DNA of 64,000 nt from Paenibacillus campinasensis (GTDB lineage Bacteria > Bacillota > Bacilli > Paenibacillales > Paenibacillaceae), in NCBI RefSeq assembly GCF_002272015.1, contig NZ_NPBY01000013.1, positions 1 through 64,000 of the forward strand, given 5' to 3'. Numbering within the stretch: position 1 is the stretch's first letter; each line of letters starts with the position of its first letter. This document shows, one piece after another, positions 7,528 through 15,348 of this stretch. The notes below the pieces were generated by a model that made no database searches, was not told the origin of the DNA, and saw only the letters and a list, made by a program, of their open reading frames with translations. The translations under genes were made by a program, and so were the position numbers.

Positions 7528-8669
7528 GTATTTACCCTCCTAAGTTGTCGAAGCAATAAATAACGCGTGTAATGCAGCGGATTTTCGATGGCCTTTGTTG
7601 CCGCAGGCTGCTCTCCTGTCTGCTTGAATGCTTCTCGGCCAGGCTTGGAGTTGACTTCAAGGAGCCACACCTTTCCTTCTCTGTCGATGCCAAAGTCGAT
7701 GCCTAGCTCGCCCAGCCGACCGAAGCTGCTCTCAAGCAGGGGAGGCACGAGCCGGGATAACCGGCGAATCGTGGCCAGTACGGAGGCAGCCGTCTCGGCT
7801 CCGAACTCCGCTGCAAGATAGGGCTGGGCTAACAAGGCGGTCCCGCCCCCGTGAAGGTTTGAGGTTAGCCCCAGCCCCGCGCCTTCGCGAACCGCGACGC
7901 CGGTTAAGGACCATAATCCTTTGGCGTTCTTCTGAACGAGTGTCCGGACGTCAAAAGGATTTCCGCTTCGCGAATATAGGTGCAGAAACGGCTGCATCAG
8001 AAATCTCCGTTTTGCGGTAAAGCGGCTCACCCATTCCGGCAGCTCTGGAAGAGCGATGAGCCGGCTGAAGATGTCATTGCTCCGGTCTCTCCCCTGCAGA
8101 CGGACGCTTCCTTGATCCCGAAGCGAGATATATAATGTACGTCGCCCTTGTGATCCCCCGCTCGGCTTCATGAACACTTCCCCGTGAAAGGTGGCAAGCG
8201 CCCGGGAAAGTGATTTCGAACCGGTGTAGCTGAGGGTAGGGGGAAGAAAATCGATGACGTCGGGAGAGCGGCTTAGCGTGTTGTAAACACTGAGCTTGCC
8301 GGGAAGCCCCCGGGACCATAACCTCCATCCGGCTTTCGGCAGTCCCCCCAAAAAGGCGGCCACCGCAGCGCTTTCCCGGGCGCTTCTGTACAGACAGCGA
8401 TCATAGATGACACCCGGTATGGGAAAACTGCAGGATATCCACCCTTGACCGGATGCATACCGATAACCGCGAATGTGGGCCGAGGGATTTTCGGAAGGAA
8501 GAGAAACCGCGTAGCGCGGCGCTTCCTCAGGGCAAAACACAAATACCGAAACACCGAGCCTCTCGCCGACCTCGCTTAATTCCTGGAGATAATGTTTCTC
8601 GGCAAAGGGAGGAAAGCCCGATCTTCGGCATACCATGACACCGAGTGAACCTATTGTCGTAGAGGACAT
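7524..8669 (-). CDS. YheC/YheD-family ATP-grasp protein (short, YheC-like)
   Basis: The 381-residue protein starts at an ATG at 8669, chosen over an in-frame TTG six codons upstream because AAGGAGGT sits directly in front of the ATG. It has the N-terminal LGVMVCRRSGFPPFAEKHY, an ATP loop MKPSGGSQGRRTLYISL, RTLVQKNAKGLWSLTGVA, NLHGGGTALL and the closing metal motif WLLEVNSKPGREAF. The nucleotide loop lacks one glycine seen in the siblings (GSQGRRT against GSLGLGI), so this copy may differ in activity. It pairs with the YheD-like gene immediately upstream, 14 bases away. Confidence 0.9.
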   Translation of the reverse strand: MSSTTIGSLGVMVCRRSGFPPFAEKHYLQELSEVGERLGVSVFVFCPEEAPRYAVSLPSENPSAHIRGYRYASGQGWISCSFPIPGVIYDRCLYRSARESAAVAAFLGGLPKAGWRLWSRGLPGKLSVYNTLSRSPDVIDFLPPTLSYTGSKSLSRALATFHGEVFMKPSGGSQGRRTLYISLRDQGSVRLQGRDRSNDIFSRLIALPELPEWVSRFTAKRRFLMQPFLHLYSRSGNPFDVRTLVQKNAKGLWSLTGVAVREGAGLGLTSNLHGGGTALLAQPYLAAEFGAETAASVLATIRRLSRLVPPLLESSFGRLGELGIDFGIDREGKVWLLEVNSKPGREAFKQTGEQPAATKAIENPLHYTRYLLLRQLRRVNT

Positions 8670-8683
8670 AAGGACCTCCTTCT

Positions 8684-10054
8684 TCAAAAGCCGGACAGAT
8701 AGCGGCAGTATTGAACCAGCCGTACCGCCGAAGGTCTGATCTTGGCTGAATTAAGGGGAGCATTCTCGCTTTTGGACGGCTTGGAATTGACCTCCAGCAG
8801 CCAGATATGCCCCGTCGTGTCCACGGCCAAATCGATGCCCAGCTCACCGAAATGCAGCGGGATTGCTTTCTCCAGCCCGCTTGCGATTTCAAGCGCCGCC
8901 TGCTTCATCCGGGGAAGCGCGGTCTGTCTGGCCGTCAGCGGAACTCCGCTTGAGGCAAGCGCATCCTTCACCGTCGACAGGCTGCCTCCTCGTGCCAGAT
9001 TCGATACAAAGTGATTGTCGCCCGCGATCCGGGCCACGATGGAAGTCACCGACCAGTCACCACTCTTGTTCTTGTGGACGAGTGCGCGAAAGTCGACATT
9101 CCGGCCCTGGATGCGAATCAAATCGAGTCCCTGCTGAATCTGGTACCTGGTTTTTCTCATTTTCAAGGAAATGGTGCTGAACAGCTTCAAAAGCGATGGG
9201 TATGTCTTCTTCTTGGTACCTGCAAGCGAGGTGGTCATCGTCTGGTAAGTGCCGTCTCCCTGGCGGGTAATCCGGATGATGCCTGTGCCGAGGCTTCCGC
9301 GCACCGGCTTGAGGAACACCGTGGAATGGGTCCTGCACATCGCCTTGAGCGTATTGAAGTTCCTCAGCAAATAGGATTCCGGCAAATACGGCTGAAGCTT
9401 TTCATTGGAGCCAAGCGCCTCAAACACTTCCGATTTGTCCAGGAATTTTTCGTTGAACACATGAGTTCCAAACCGAGATTTTACTTCTTTCATAAAATGC
9501 TGTACGCTAGGACTGTTCTCCAGCTTGCGCGTAAACAGCCGGTTATTGATGACGTCGGGAGCCGGAAAGGTCGCTTTTTTCCATCCTGCGTCATAGTGAA
9601 CCGCTTCAAGCGATGACAGGTTAGAACCTATCATGTCAGGGGTAAAGAAGTATACATATGCACCCTGGGTTTTGCAGGCCTTGACCATTTCCAAGCAGAA
9701 CGATGAGATCGATCCGAACGGTTTGCCGTGATCACGGGAATCGTAGCGGCTGACCATCACGCCGATGAGCGGACCGAGCCTCAGCGTCCCCTCTAATGCG
9801 TTGTACTTGACGTTTAATACGGTGCGAGGAAGAAGTCCGGATCTGCTGAATAAAGAAGGGTGAAGTCGAAGCGTGGCCGTTTTTCCTCCCGAGTAGACGC
9901 GCACCTCCTGCTTGAAGGACCCGTAAGCTAGCCATATCGACCGGTCTGTAGGAATACGCAACTGCTTGATGAGTCGGTCGCCCAGCTTGATATTGTCATT
10001 CGGGAGAAGGGCTGAGCTCATAAGCTGAACCGTGATCTTGGATTTGGACATCAT
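8684..10054 (-). CDS. YheC/YheD-family ATP-grasp protein (long, YheD-like), first gene of operon
   Basis: The 456-residue first gene of the operon has tandem ATGs at 10054 and 10051. I chose these over an upstream ATG at 10105 because GGAAGGAG lies just before them. An N-terminal domain (KSKITVQLMSSALLPNDN through GTLRLGPLIGVMVSRYDS) matches the long YheD type. The ATP-grasp portion carries FLKPVRGSLGTGIIRITR, FRALVHKNKSGDWSVTSIVA, NLARGGSL and WLLEVNSKPSKSENA. It is divergent from yheB across about 130 bases. On its upstream side AC-N17-CATATGATG resembles a sigma-K promoter with one mismatch, fitting coat-stage expression, but this is weak evidence. Confidence 0.9.
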   Translation of the reverse strand: MMSKSKITVQLMSSALLPNDNIKLGDRLIKQLRIPTDRSIWLAYGSFKQEVRVYSGGKTATLRLHPSLFSRSGLLPRTVLNVKYNALEGTLRLGPLIGVMVSRYDSRDHGKPFGSISSFCLEMVKACKTQGAYVYFFTPDMIGSNLSSLEAVHYDAGWKKATFPAPDVINNRLFTRKLENSPSVQHFMKEVKSRFGTHVFNEKFLDKSEVFEALGSNEKLQPYLPESYLLRNFNTLKAMCRTHSTVFLKPVRGSLGTGIIRITRQGDGTYQTMTTSLAGTKKKTYPSLLKLFSTISLKMRKTRYQIQQGLDLIRIQGRNVDFRALVHKNKSGDWSVTSIVARIAGDNHFVSNLARGGSLSTVKDALASSGVPLTARQTALPRMKQAALEIASGLEKAIPLHFGELGIDLAVDTTGHIWLLEVNSKPSKSENAPLNSAKIRPSAVRLVQYCRYLSGF

Positions 10055-10186
10055 GGATCTCCTTCCGACTACAACTGGATGTCTGGTGAACAGATTGGAC
10101 TTCATCTGATCATTGCATGTAATGCATCATATGAGGACATATATCCCTTGGTGATTGTACCGCTGGTGAAAAAGGAGGTGCTGAAA

Positions 10187-11353
10187 TTGCCAGACTGGCT
10201 CTTTGTTTTGGTCAATATGGTCGTCGCTGCGTTTGTCGGCGGTGTCACGAACCATTTAGCGATAAAAATGCTGTTTCATCCGCGGGAGAAGATCGTGCTT
10301 TTTGGCCGACGCCTGCCCTTTACACCGGGGCTTATCCCGAAACGGAAGCAGGAGATTGCCGTATCGCTCGGCAATGTAGTTTCCGACTATCTTGTGACAA
10401 GCGAAGGCATTCAGGAATTAATCCGCAAGCCGGCATTCCGGAACAAAATAGAGGACACCGCCGTCCAGAAGCTGAAGGAATGGAGCGAGTCTGAGCAGAC
10501 CGTTGGCCAGCTCGCGCATTCGCTCTGGGGACCGGAGCAATGGGATCGCCTGAAGCAGCTGGCCCAGGAATCGGCGAGGCGGCTGACCGCTGGCGGTGTC
10601 CATGCGATCTGGCGCGAGTACGAGCTGGAGAACAAGCCGCTGAAGGTGCTGGTGCCGGGATGGTCGGAGACCACGATCGATAAATGGAGCGGCGCTGCCG
10701 CGGATACGGTGCTGAAGGAGCTGAGTGATACGCTCCTGTCTGCCGAAGGACAGCGGCTTCTGCGTAATATGGCGGTGACGATGGTGGACCGGGCCGGGGG
10801 CTTCCTTGGGGCAATGGCGGCCATCTTTGTGGATGAGGATAAGCTGGTCACGAAGCTGACGCCGATGCTTGTCGGTCAGCTGTCAAGCGAGAAGGTCAGA
10901 GAGACCGTCAAAGGGATCGTAGCAGGCAAGTTGGAGGAATACGGCGAGATGCCGATCGGTTCTCTGCTTGAGGCGATGTCCGGGGAATCGGGGCCGGAGC
11001 TGCTTATCGGCAAGCTTGAGGAGGCGATTCCGTGGATGGACTGGATCGAGCGGCTGGAGGCGCTGCAGCTGAAGGAAATATTGGGCCCGAGAATGCCATG
11101 GCTGATGTCCGTGCTTCCCGGATTCCTCGAGAAAGGACTGGCGATGCTGGAACGCGGCGTTCCGGTCGCCATGAAGGCGGTCAACCTTCCGCAGCTTGTG
11201 CGGGAGCAGGTGGAGAAATTCCCTGTGGAACGGCTCGAGGAAGTCATTCTCAGTGTATCCGGCCGGGAGTTCCGGGCGATTACATGGCTTGGCGTCGGGC
11301 TTGGCGCCGTCATCGGTCTGTTCCAGTCCTTCATGACCTTGATGTGGAGATAG
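10187..11353 (+). CDS. yheB: DUF445 family membrane-associated protein YheB
   Basis: The 388-residue protein starts at TTG at 10187, chosen because AAAGGAGGTG is placed eight bases before it; an earlier in-frame ATG at 10079 lacks such a site and overlaps the divergent operon start. Residues about 2-22 form one membrane helix (WLFVLVNMVVAAFVGGVTNH), followed by the typical DUF445 stretch LAIKMLFHPREKIVLFGRRL and PFTPGLIPKRKQEIA. A long helical region follows, and a second hydrophobic helix closes the C-terminus (GVGLGAVIGLFQSFMTLMW). The family's function is unknown. B. subtilis YheB lies beside yheA and yheC/yheD as here, so the context is conserved. Confidence 0.88.
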   Translation: MPDWLFVLVNMVVAAFVGGVTNHLAIKMLFHPREKIVLFGRRLPFTPGLIPKRKQEIAVSLGNVVSDYLVTSEGIQELIRKPAFRNKIEDTAVQKLKEWSESEQTVGQLAHSLWGPEQWDRLKQLAQESARRLTAGGVHAIWREYELENKPLKVLVPGWSETTIDKWSGAAADTVLKELSDTLLSAEGQRLLRNMAVTMVDRAGGFLGAMAAIFVDEDKLVTKLTPMLVGQLSSEKVRETVKGIVAGKLEEYGEMPIGSLLEAMSGESGPELLIGKLEEAIPWMDWIERLEALQLKEILGPRMPWLMSVLPGFLEKGLAMLERGVPVAMKAVNLPQLVREQVEKFPVERLEEVILSVSGREFRAITWLGVGLGAVIGLFQSFMTLMWR

Positions 11354-11453
11354 GCAGGGCGAAGACAGGCGAGCGTGATCAATAGCAGAACAGACATGAA
11401 CAGCACAGATACGAATGAATAACGGCAGCATCTGCCGATAGGAGGATACGAAT

Positions 11454-11801
11454 ATGAACATTTACGATAAGGCTCACGATCTGGCGAAGGCGATGAAGGA
11501 AAGCGAGGAAGTTCAAGAGATCCAGGCTGCGATGAAGCTGGTGGATGTCGATCCGGACAGCAAGCGCATGCTGGAGGACTTCCGCCGCAAGCAGATGGAG
11601 ATTCAGCAAAGAATGATGTCAGGGGACATGCCTTCCCAGGAAGAGATGGAAACGGTAGAGAAGCAATTCGAGCTGCTCAGTCTGAACCTGAATATCCGCC
11701 GCCTGTTTGATGCTGAGCGCCGCCTCAGTGTCATCATCGAAGATGTGAACAAAATCATCTCGGACAGCCTGCAGGATCTGTACGGTCCAAGCGGTCTGTA
11801 A
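11454..11801 (+). CDS. yheA: YlbF/YmcA-family protein YheA
   Basis: This 115-residue, almost wholly helical acidic protein (MNIYDKAHDLAKAMKESEEV) belongs to the YlbF/YmcA (Com_YlbF) superfamily, subgroup YheA/UPF0342. The sister proteins YlbF and YmcA form a complex with YaaT that influences RNase Y and developmental decisions; the role of YheA itself is undefined. RBS AGGAGG lies ahead of the ATG. It follows yheB by 100 bases, as in B. subtilis, and ends at a strong terminator. Confidence 0.9.
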   Translation: MNIYDKAHDLAKAMKESEEVQEIQAAMKLVDVDPDSKRMLEDFRRKQMEIQQRMMSGDMPSQEEMETVEKQFELLSLNLNIRRLFDAERRLSVIIEDVNKIISDSLQDLYGPSGL

Positions 11802-11820
11802 TCCGTTCATCCATGTATGA

Positions 11821-11860
11821 AAGCGAACCGACGGAGGGTTTCCGGCGGTTCGCTTTTTTT
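11821..11860 (+). terminator. Terminator after yheA
   Basis: AAGCGAACCG pairs with CGGTTCGCTT, followed by seven Ts. A textbook rho-independent terminator. Confidence 0.93.
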
Positions 11861-11979
11861 GGCATGGCCGAGGGTGGACTCAATTTCATCAGCTGAGGCG
11901 AAAACTTGTCTCATAAAATGCCAACCTCGCTCATAGAGTAGAAATATAGATTTCAAAAGAGTAGAGGAGCTGCATAACG

Positions 11980-12285
11980 ATGAAAAGGAAGAAGAACAAA
12001 CTCAAGCATACGCTGTATTTGCTGATTGCGCTCGGCATGCTGATCTATGCGTTGCCAAGCATTTCATTTGCAGATGGATTCTCCTGGGTGTCGATGTTCG
12101 GAGCGGTATGGGCCGGATTTGCGCTGCTGGTCATTGCGTCGCACATGTACATTTTAATCGGTGTCGATGAAGCGAAGGAGAAGCAGCTGGAGGCGATTCG
12201 CAAGGAGAAGATGCGCCAGTGGCAGCTGAAATGGCCGGATGATCATCAGGGCAAAGAAGCGGGCGGCCAGGGCATGCAGGGGTAA
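11980..12285 (+). CDS. Small two-helix membrane protein of unknown function
   Basis: The 101-residue protein starts at an ATG behind GAGGAG. A basic N-terminus (KRKKNKLKH) precedes helix 1 (residues about 10-30), a short exposed loop ADGFSWVS, helix 2 (about 38-60, MFGAVWAGFALLVIASHMYI) and a charged cytoplasmic tail rich in Lys and Glu. No family recognised. It forms its own transcription unit with a dedicated terminator. Confidence 0.7.
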   Translation: MKRKKNKLKHTLYLLIALGMLIYALPSISFADGFSWVSMFGAVWAGFALLVIASHMYILIGVDEAKEKQLEAIRKEKMRQWQLKWPDDHQGKEAGGQGMQG

Positions 12286-12296
12286 GGGAAAGGGCG

Positions 12297-12356
12297 GCCT
12301 CCTCTGAACGACAGCAAGCCGATGATAGGCGGGCGGTCTTTCAGGGGAGGCTTTTT
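12297..12356 (+). terminator. Terminator after the small membrane protein gene
   Basis: GCCTCCTCTGAA at 12297-12308 pairs with TTCAGGGGAGGC at 12340-12351 with one mismatch, followed by TTTTT. The loop is long but the 12-bp arm is strong. Confidence 0.8.
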
Positions 12357-12431
12357 GCTTTGCTATGCTGGCGACGGCTTGCTGTTATCGGCATATGGGA
12401 CAAACCCCACAGTATGCCTCCTGACAAAACG

Positions 12432-12440
12432 TGTTATAAT
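12432..12440 (+). promoter_or_regulatory. Extended -10 promoter for ytoI
   Basis: TGTTATAAT is a perfect -10 with the TGn extension, 45 bases before the ytoI start. The -35 region is poor, as is usual for extended -10 promoters. Confidence 0.5.
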
Positions 12441-12485
12441 AAATGAATACAGTATAGTACAGTTTGAGTGCCGGGGGTGTAACAG

Positions 12486-13817
12486 TTGGACGTACGTGAT
12501 GATACGATTACGAAGCACGAGCAGCTCGTACAGCATATCGAAAGTTTGAAGGTAGGCAGCAAAATATCGGTCCGCCGTCTCGCAAGGGAGATGGGGGTGA
12601 GCGAGGGGACCGCATACCGGGCGGTCAAGGAAGCGGAGAGTCTCGGGATTGTCGTAACGAAGGAACGGATCGGAACCGTGCGGGTTGAGCGCAAACCGAG
12701 AAATATATCCGAGCAGCTTACATTTGCCGATGTTGTCGAAATTGTAGAGGGCCATGTTCTCGGCGGGGCGGAGGGCTTGAACAAAACGCTGCATAAATAC
12801 GTCATCGGTGCAATGAAGGTCGAGGCGATGATCCGGTATATCGACCCGGGCGACCTGTTGATTGTCGGCAACCGGGAGGATGCGCATTCGCTTGCGCTGG
12901 AGACGGGGGCCGGCGTGCTGATTACCGGCGGCTTCGGCACCAGCCGTGAGGTCAAGCAGCTGGCAGATCAGCTGAATCTGCCGATCATCTCCTCCAGGCA
13001 TGATACGTTCACCGTAGCCTCCATGATCAACCGCGCCATTTTTGACCGTCTCATTAAGAAGAAAATTATGCTGGTGGAGGATATCGCTCTCGACAAGCCG
13101 CGGAATTATGTGAAAAACTCGGTGACGGTCCGCGATTTCAAGCAAATTGCCGCGGAAACCGGTGAACAGCGCTTCCCGGTCACCGATGAGTGGAACCGCG
13201 TTATCGGCATAGTCGGAATCCGGGATGTGGACGGGCTGGCCGATTCGCAGTTGATTGAGAAGGCGATGACCCGCAATCCGGTGACGGCCGGGATGAAGAC
13301 GTCGCTCGCTTCGGCGGCACAGACGATGATGTGGGAAGGCATCGACTTTCTTCCGATCGTTGACCGCAACCGGAAGCTCATTGCGACCGTAACCCGCAAA
13401 GAGGTGTTGACCGCCCTGCGGGATGCCCGGAATCAGCCGCAGCTTGGGGAGACGTTTGACCAGCTGATCTGGAACGGAATGGCCGAGGACCGCGATGATG
13501 AGGGACGGCTGTTCTTTCACGGGTTTATTACGCCCCAGATGGCTACGGAACTGGGCACCATCTCCCAGGGTGTGCTCACCACGGTGATGAGTCAGGCCGC
13601 ATTTAAAGCCGCGAAGGAAATGAGCGGCTGGGATTATGTAATGGACAATCTGTCCACCTATTTCATTCGCCCGGTACAGATCGAGGATTCCATTGTCGTG
13701 CTGCCGAAGCTGCTTGAGCTGAGCCGGCGGACATGCAAGATGGAGATTGAAATTCAGCATCAGTCGAGCCTGGTGGCCAAGTCAGTCATGACGATGCAGG
13801 CGATTGATCACGGATAA
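12486..13817 (+). CDS. ytoI: YtoI: HTH, DRTGG, CBS pair and hotdog-domain regulator
   Basis: The 443-residue cytoplasmic protein has the full YtoI architecture. Residues 8-65 form a GntR-like winged helix (VRRLAREMGVSEGTAYRAVK). Residues about 75-180 are a DRTGG domain (VLGGAEGLNK to SSRHDTFTVASMI). Two CBS repeats span about 195-310 (AMTRNPVTAGM and FLPIVDRNRKLIATVTRKE). A hotdog/thioesterase-like domain fills about 325-440 (GFITPQMATELGTISQGVL). It probably senses an adenine nucleotide and an acyl compound; targets are unknown. Start is TTG behind GGGGGTG. Neighbouring ytpI, ytrI, ytrH and dnaE keep the B. subtilis order. Confidence 0.9.
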   Translation: MDVRDDTITKHEQLVQHIESLKVGSKISVRRLAREMGVSEGTAYRAVKEAESLGIVVTKERIGTVRVERKPRNISEQLTFADVVEIVEGHVLGGAEGLNKTLHKYVIGAMKVEAMIRYIDPGDLLIVGNREDAHSLALETGAGVLITGGFGTSREVKQLADQLNLPIISSRHDTFTVASMINRAIFDRLIKKKIMLVEDIALDKPRNYVKNSVTVRDFKQIAAETGEQRFPVTDEWNRVIGIVGIRDVDGLADSQLIEKAMTRNPVTAGMKTSLASAAQTMMWEGIDFLPIVDRNRKLIATVTRKEVLTALRDARNQPQLGETFDQLIWNGMAEDRDDEGRLFFHGFITPQMATELGTISQGVLTTVMSQAAFKAAKEMSGWDYVMDNLSTYFIRPVQIEDSIVVLPKLLELSRRTCKMEIEIQHQSSLVAKSVMTMQAIDHG

Positions 13818-13853
13818 TGCGCAGGGAACAGCCTCTTCTTGCGCACATTCATT

Positions 13854-13898
13854 AAAGGGCTTCCCGGCGGTGGCGATTGACCGCGGCGGGAAGCCCTT
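13854..13898. terminator. Bidirectional hairpin between ytoI and ytpI
   Basis: AAGGGCTTCCCG and CGGGAAGCCCTT form a 12-bp perfect stem with inner pairing GCGG/CCGC, lying between convergent genes. The U-tracts are short on both strands. Confidence 0.75.
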
Positions 13899-13917
13899 GT
13901 CCTTGTCATGCTTGTTG

Positions 13918-14229
13918 CTAACTGGAGGATGGAGAGTTCTTGAGTTTCTTATAGTAATCCCGGCTGCGCAAGCCGGCAAACAGGTTGAAGGCGCCCAGCA
14001 CCAGAAAGGCGGCTTCCACAATGACAGCTAGCGTTGAACCGCTGAACAGAAACATGCAGACGAGCGACAGGGATGCGAGCATGATGCCCATGCAGATGTT
14101 CATCATGGCAAGGTTGATGCCGCGGTCCGCAGGATCCGGCATGCGGCGGGCCCGGATGCTGTACAGGGCAGCCGAGATGCAGGATAGAACGAGTATAATA
14201 AATAAAGCGTATCGAATGATTGCTAGCAT
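13918..14229 (-). CDS. ytpI: YtpI-family membrane protein
   Basis: The 103-residue protein has three hydrophobic segments, near residues 3-22, 42-63 and 66-88 (YALFIILVLSCISAALY; IMLASLSLVCMFLFSG; VIVEAAFLVLGAFNLFAG), with the charged turn RARRMPDPADRGIN between the first two. It matches the YtpI family, small integral membrane proteins of unknown function found beside ytoI in Bacilli. RBS AAAGGAG precedes the ATG. In B. subtilis nrnA (ytqI) lies next to ytpI; no such gene is present here, and ytrI follows upstream after 100 bases. Confidence 0.85.
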   Translation of the reverse strand: MLAIIRYALFIILVLSCISAALYSIRARRMPDPADRGINLAMMNICMGIMLASLSLVCMFLFSGSTLAVIVEAAFLVLGAFNLFAGLRSRDYYKKLKNSPSSS

Positions 14230-14329
14230 GAGTAAGCTCCTTTGTCATCCAAGCACCTGCTCCTGACGGCGAAGCGCCGGGAAGCAAGGTCCGTATCGGT
14301 CTATTGAAGATACTGGTATTGTATCATGC

Positions 14330-14827
14330 TCAGCCCGCGTTTGCATCCATCTGGCTGATGGTGATCCAGATCTGCAGCACGCCCTCCATAACCAGCATCG
14401 TCCTGATCCGGATGCGGTAATCCTTCTCCCTTACGGTGTATATTTTGTCGTCCAGCAGGGAGCGGGTCAGCCTGCTGTCGGTATCGATGTCAAACACGTT
14501 GCGGCCGCGAAGCGGGGCCAGATCCTCCCCCATCAATTTGATGATCTCCCTCTCGATCAGCGCATCCAGAGGGGCTTTTCCATTGTCCTCGGCCCGGATT
14601 TTGATTTCGCGAATGACAGTCGTCTGCGTGCTGTATTTCTTCAAGGAGGTAATATCATCCTTCAGCTGCTGGATCTCCACCTGCTGCTCATGATTGGTGT
14701 GCCACAGCTTATTGTAGCTGGCATGATAGAGCGAGTTATAGAAGACGCTGCCGACGATCATGCCGAGCAGGAAGATGGAGGTGGCCTGATAGAAGGGGCG
14801 GAAACGTTCAAAAGGCGGCACTCTCAT
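14330..14827 (-). CDS. ytrI: Sporulation membrane protein YtrI
   Basis: The 165-residue protein has one N-terminal transmembrane helix at residues about 14-33 (QATSIFLLGMIVGSVFYN). A coiled-coil stretch follows (NHEQQVEIQQLKDDITSLKK), then a soluble alpha/beta domain of about 100 residues (IKLMGEDLAPLRGRNVFDID). It matches YtrI, which in B. subtilis is a sigma-E-controlled mother-cell protein needed for efficient sporulation. It is placed three bases after ytrH and is presumably transcribed with it from the sigma-E-type promoter at 15227-15256. The extracytoplasmic domain would face the space between mother cell and forespore. Confidence 0.88.
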   Translation of the reverse strand: MRVPPFERFRPFYQATSIFLLGMIVGSVFYNSLYHASYNKLWHTNHEQQVEIQQLKDDITSLKKYSTQTTVIREIKIRAEDNGKAPLDALIEREIIKLMGEDLAPLRGRNVFDIDTDSRLTRSLLDDKIYTVREKDYRIRIRTMLVMEGVLQIWITISQMDANAG

Positions 14828-14830
14828 GAC

Positions 14831-15157
14831 CTAGTTCCTGCCCGAGCACACCCATTTGACCAGCTCGCTGCCCATATGTGCGCCTAGAAATGCAAAGCCG
14901 AGATACAGGATCTGCTTGACCGCCGGAGATATGTTGCCGCCCAGCATGTTGCTTTCGATGACGCGCATCGGATCGATCGTGCCGCCGATCGCTGCTGCCA
15001 GCGCCCAAATTTTGATGCGATCGGCAATTTCCAGCATCGTTGTGGTCGGGGGCTGCATGGATAATACGGCACCGACTCCTCCGATCATGGCGCCGCCAAG
15101 CACGATGCCGAAGGCTATGAAAAAGTCGAGAATCGCTTTTGACAAAAATGCGCTCAT
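14831..15157 (-). CDS. ytrH: Sporulation protein YtrH
   Basis: The 108-residue integral membrane protein has about three hydrophobic segments: ILDFFIAFGIVLGGAMIGGV at 8-28, a second around 48-60 with IGGTIDPMRVIESN following, and KQILYLGFAFLGAHMGSELV at 80-100. It matches the YtrH sporulation family. ATG lies behind AAAGGAG. It is the first gene of a two-gene sporulation operon divergent from dnaE, an arrangement kept from B. subtilis, and a sigma-E-like promoter is correctly placed upstream. Confidence 0.88.
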   Translation of the reverse strand: MSAFLSKAILDFFIAFGIVLGGAMIGGVGAVLSMQPPTTTMLEIADRIKIWALAAAIGGTIDPMRVIESNMLGGNISPAVKQILYLGFAFLGAHMGSELVKWVCSGRN

Positions 15158-15226
15158 GGACGTCGTCTCCTTTCTGCTCCCTTACAGAGGGTGCCAACCG
15201 CCTGTCCGATTAGCATCCTTGTCTTC

Positions 15227-15256
15227 ATTCTATGGGCGGGTCCTGCCGGATTATGA
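15227..15256 (-). promoter_or_regulatory. Sigma-E-type promoter for ytrH-ytrI
   Basis: On the minus strand TCATAAT, 15 bases and CATAGAAT match the sigma-E consensus (KMATATT, 13-15 bases, CATACAHT) with one mismatch in each element. It lies about 70 bases before the ytrH start. The B. subtilis orthologues are known sigma-E targets. Confidence 0.6.
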
Positions 15257-15348
15257 TAAAATGATAGAAGTTGATTTTTAGAATGTACGAATACACGTCG
15301 AGGGACGTATAACGTGAGTTATTTCATCGCGAAAGGAAGGCGTTAAGG

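Noticed and set aside
10100..10170. Sigma-K-like promoter AC-N17-CATATGATG for the yhe operon
   Set aside because: Too short a consensus, and one mismatch in the -10. Mentioned only as support in the first yhe gene.
12363..13760. A 465-codon antisense frame over ytoI
   Set aside because: A GC-skew shadow of ytoI without start signals or recognisable domains.
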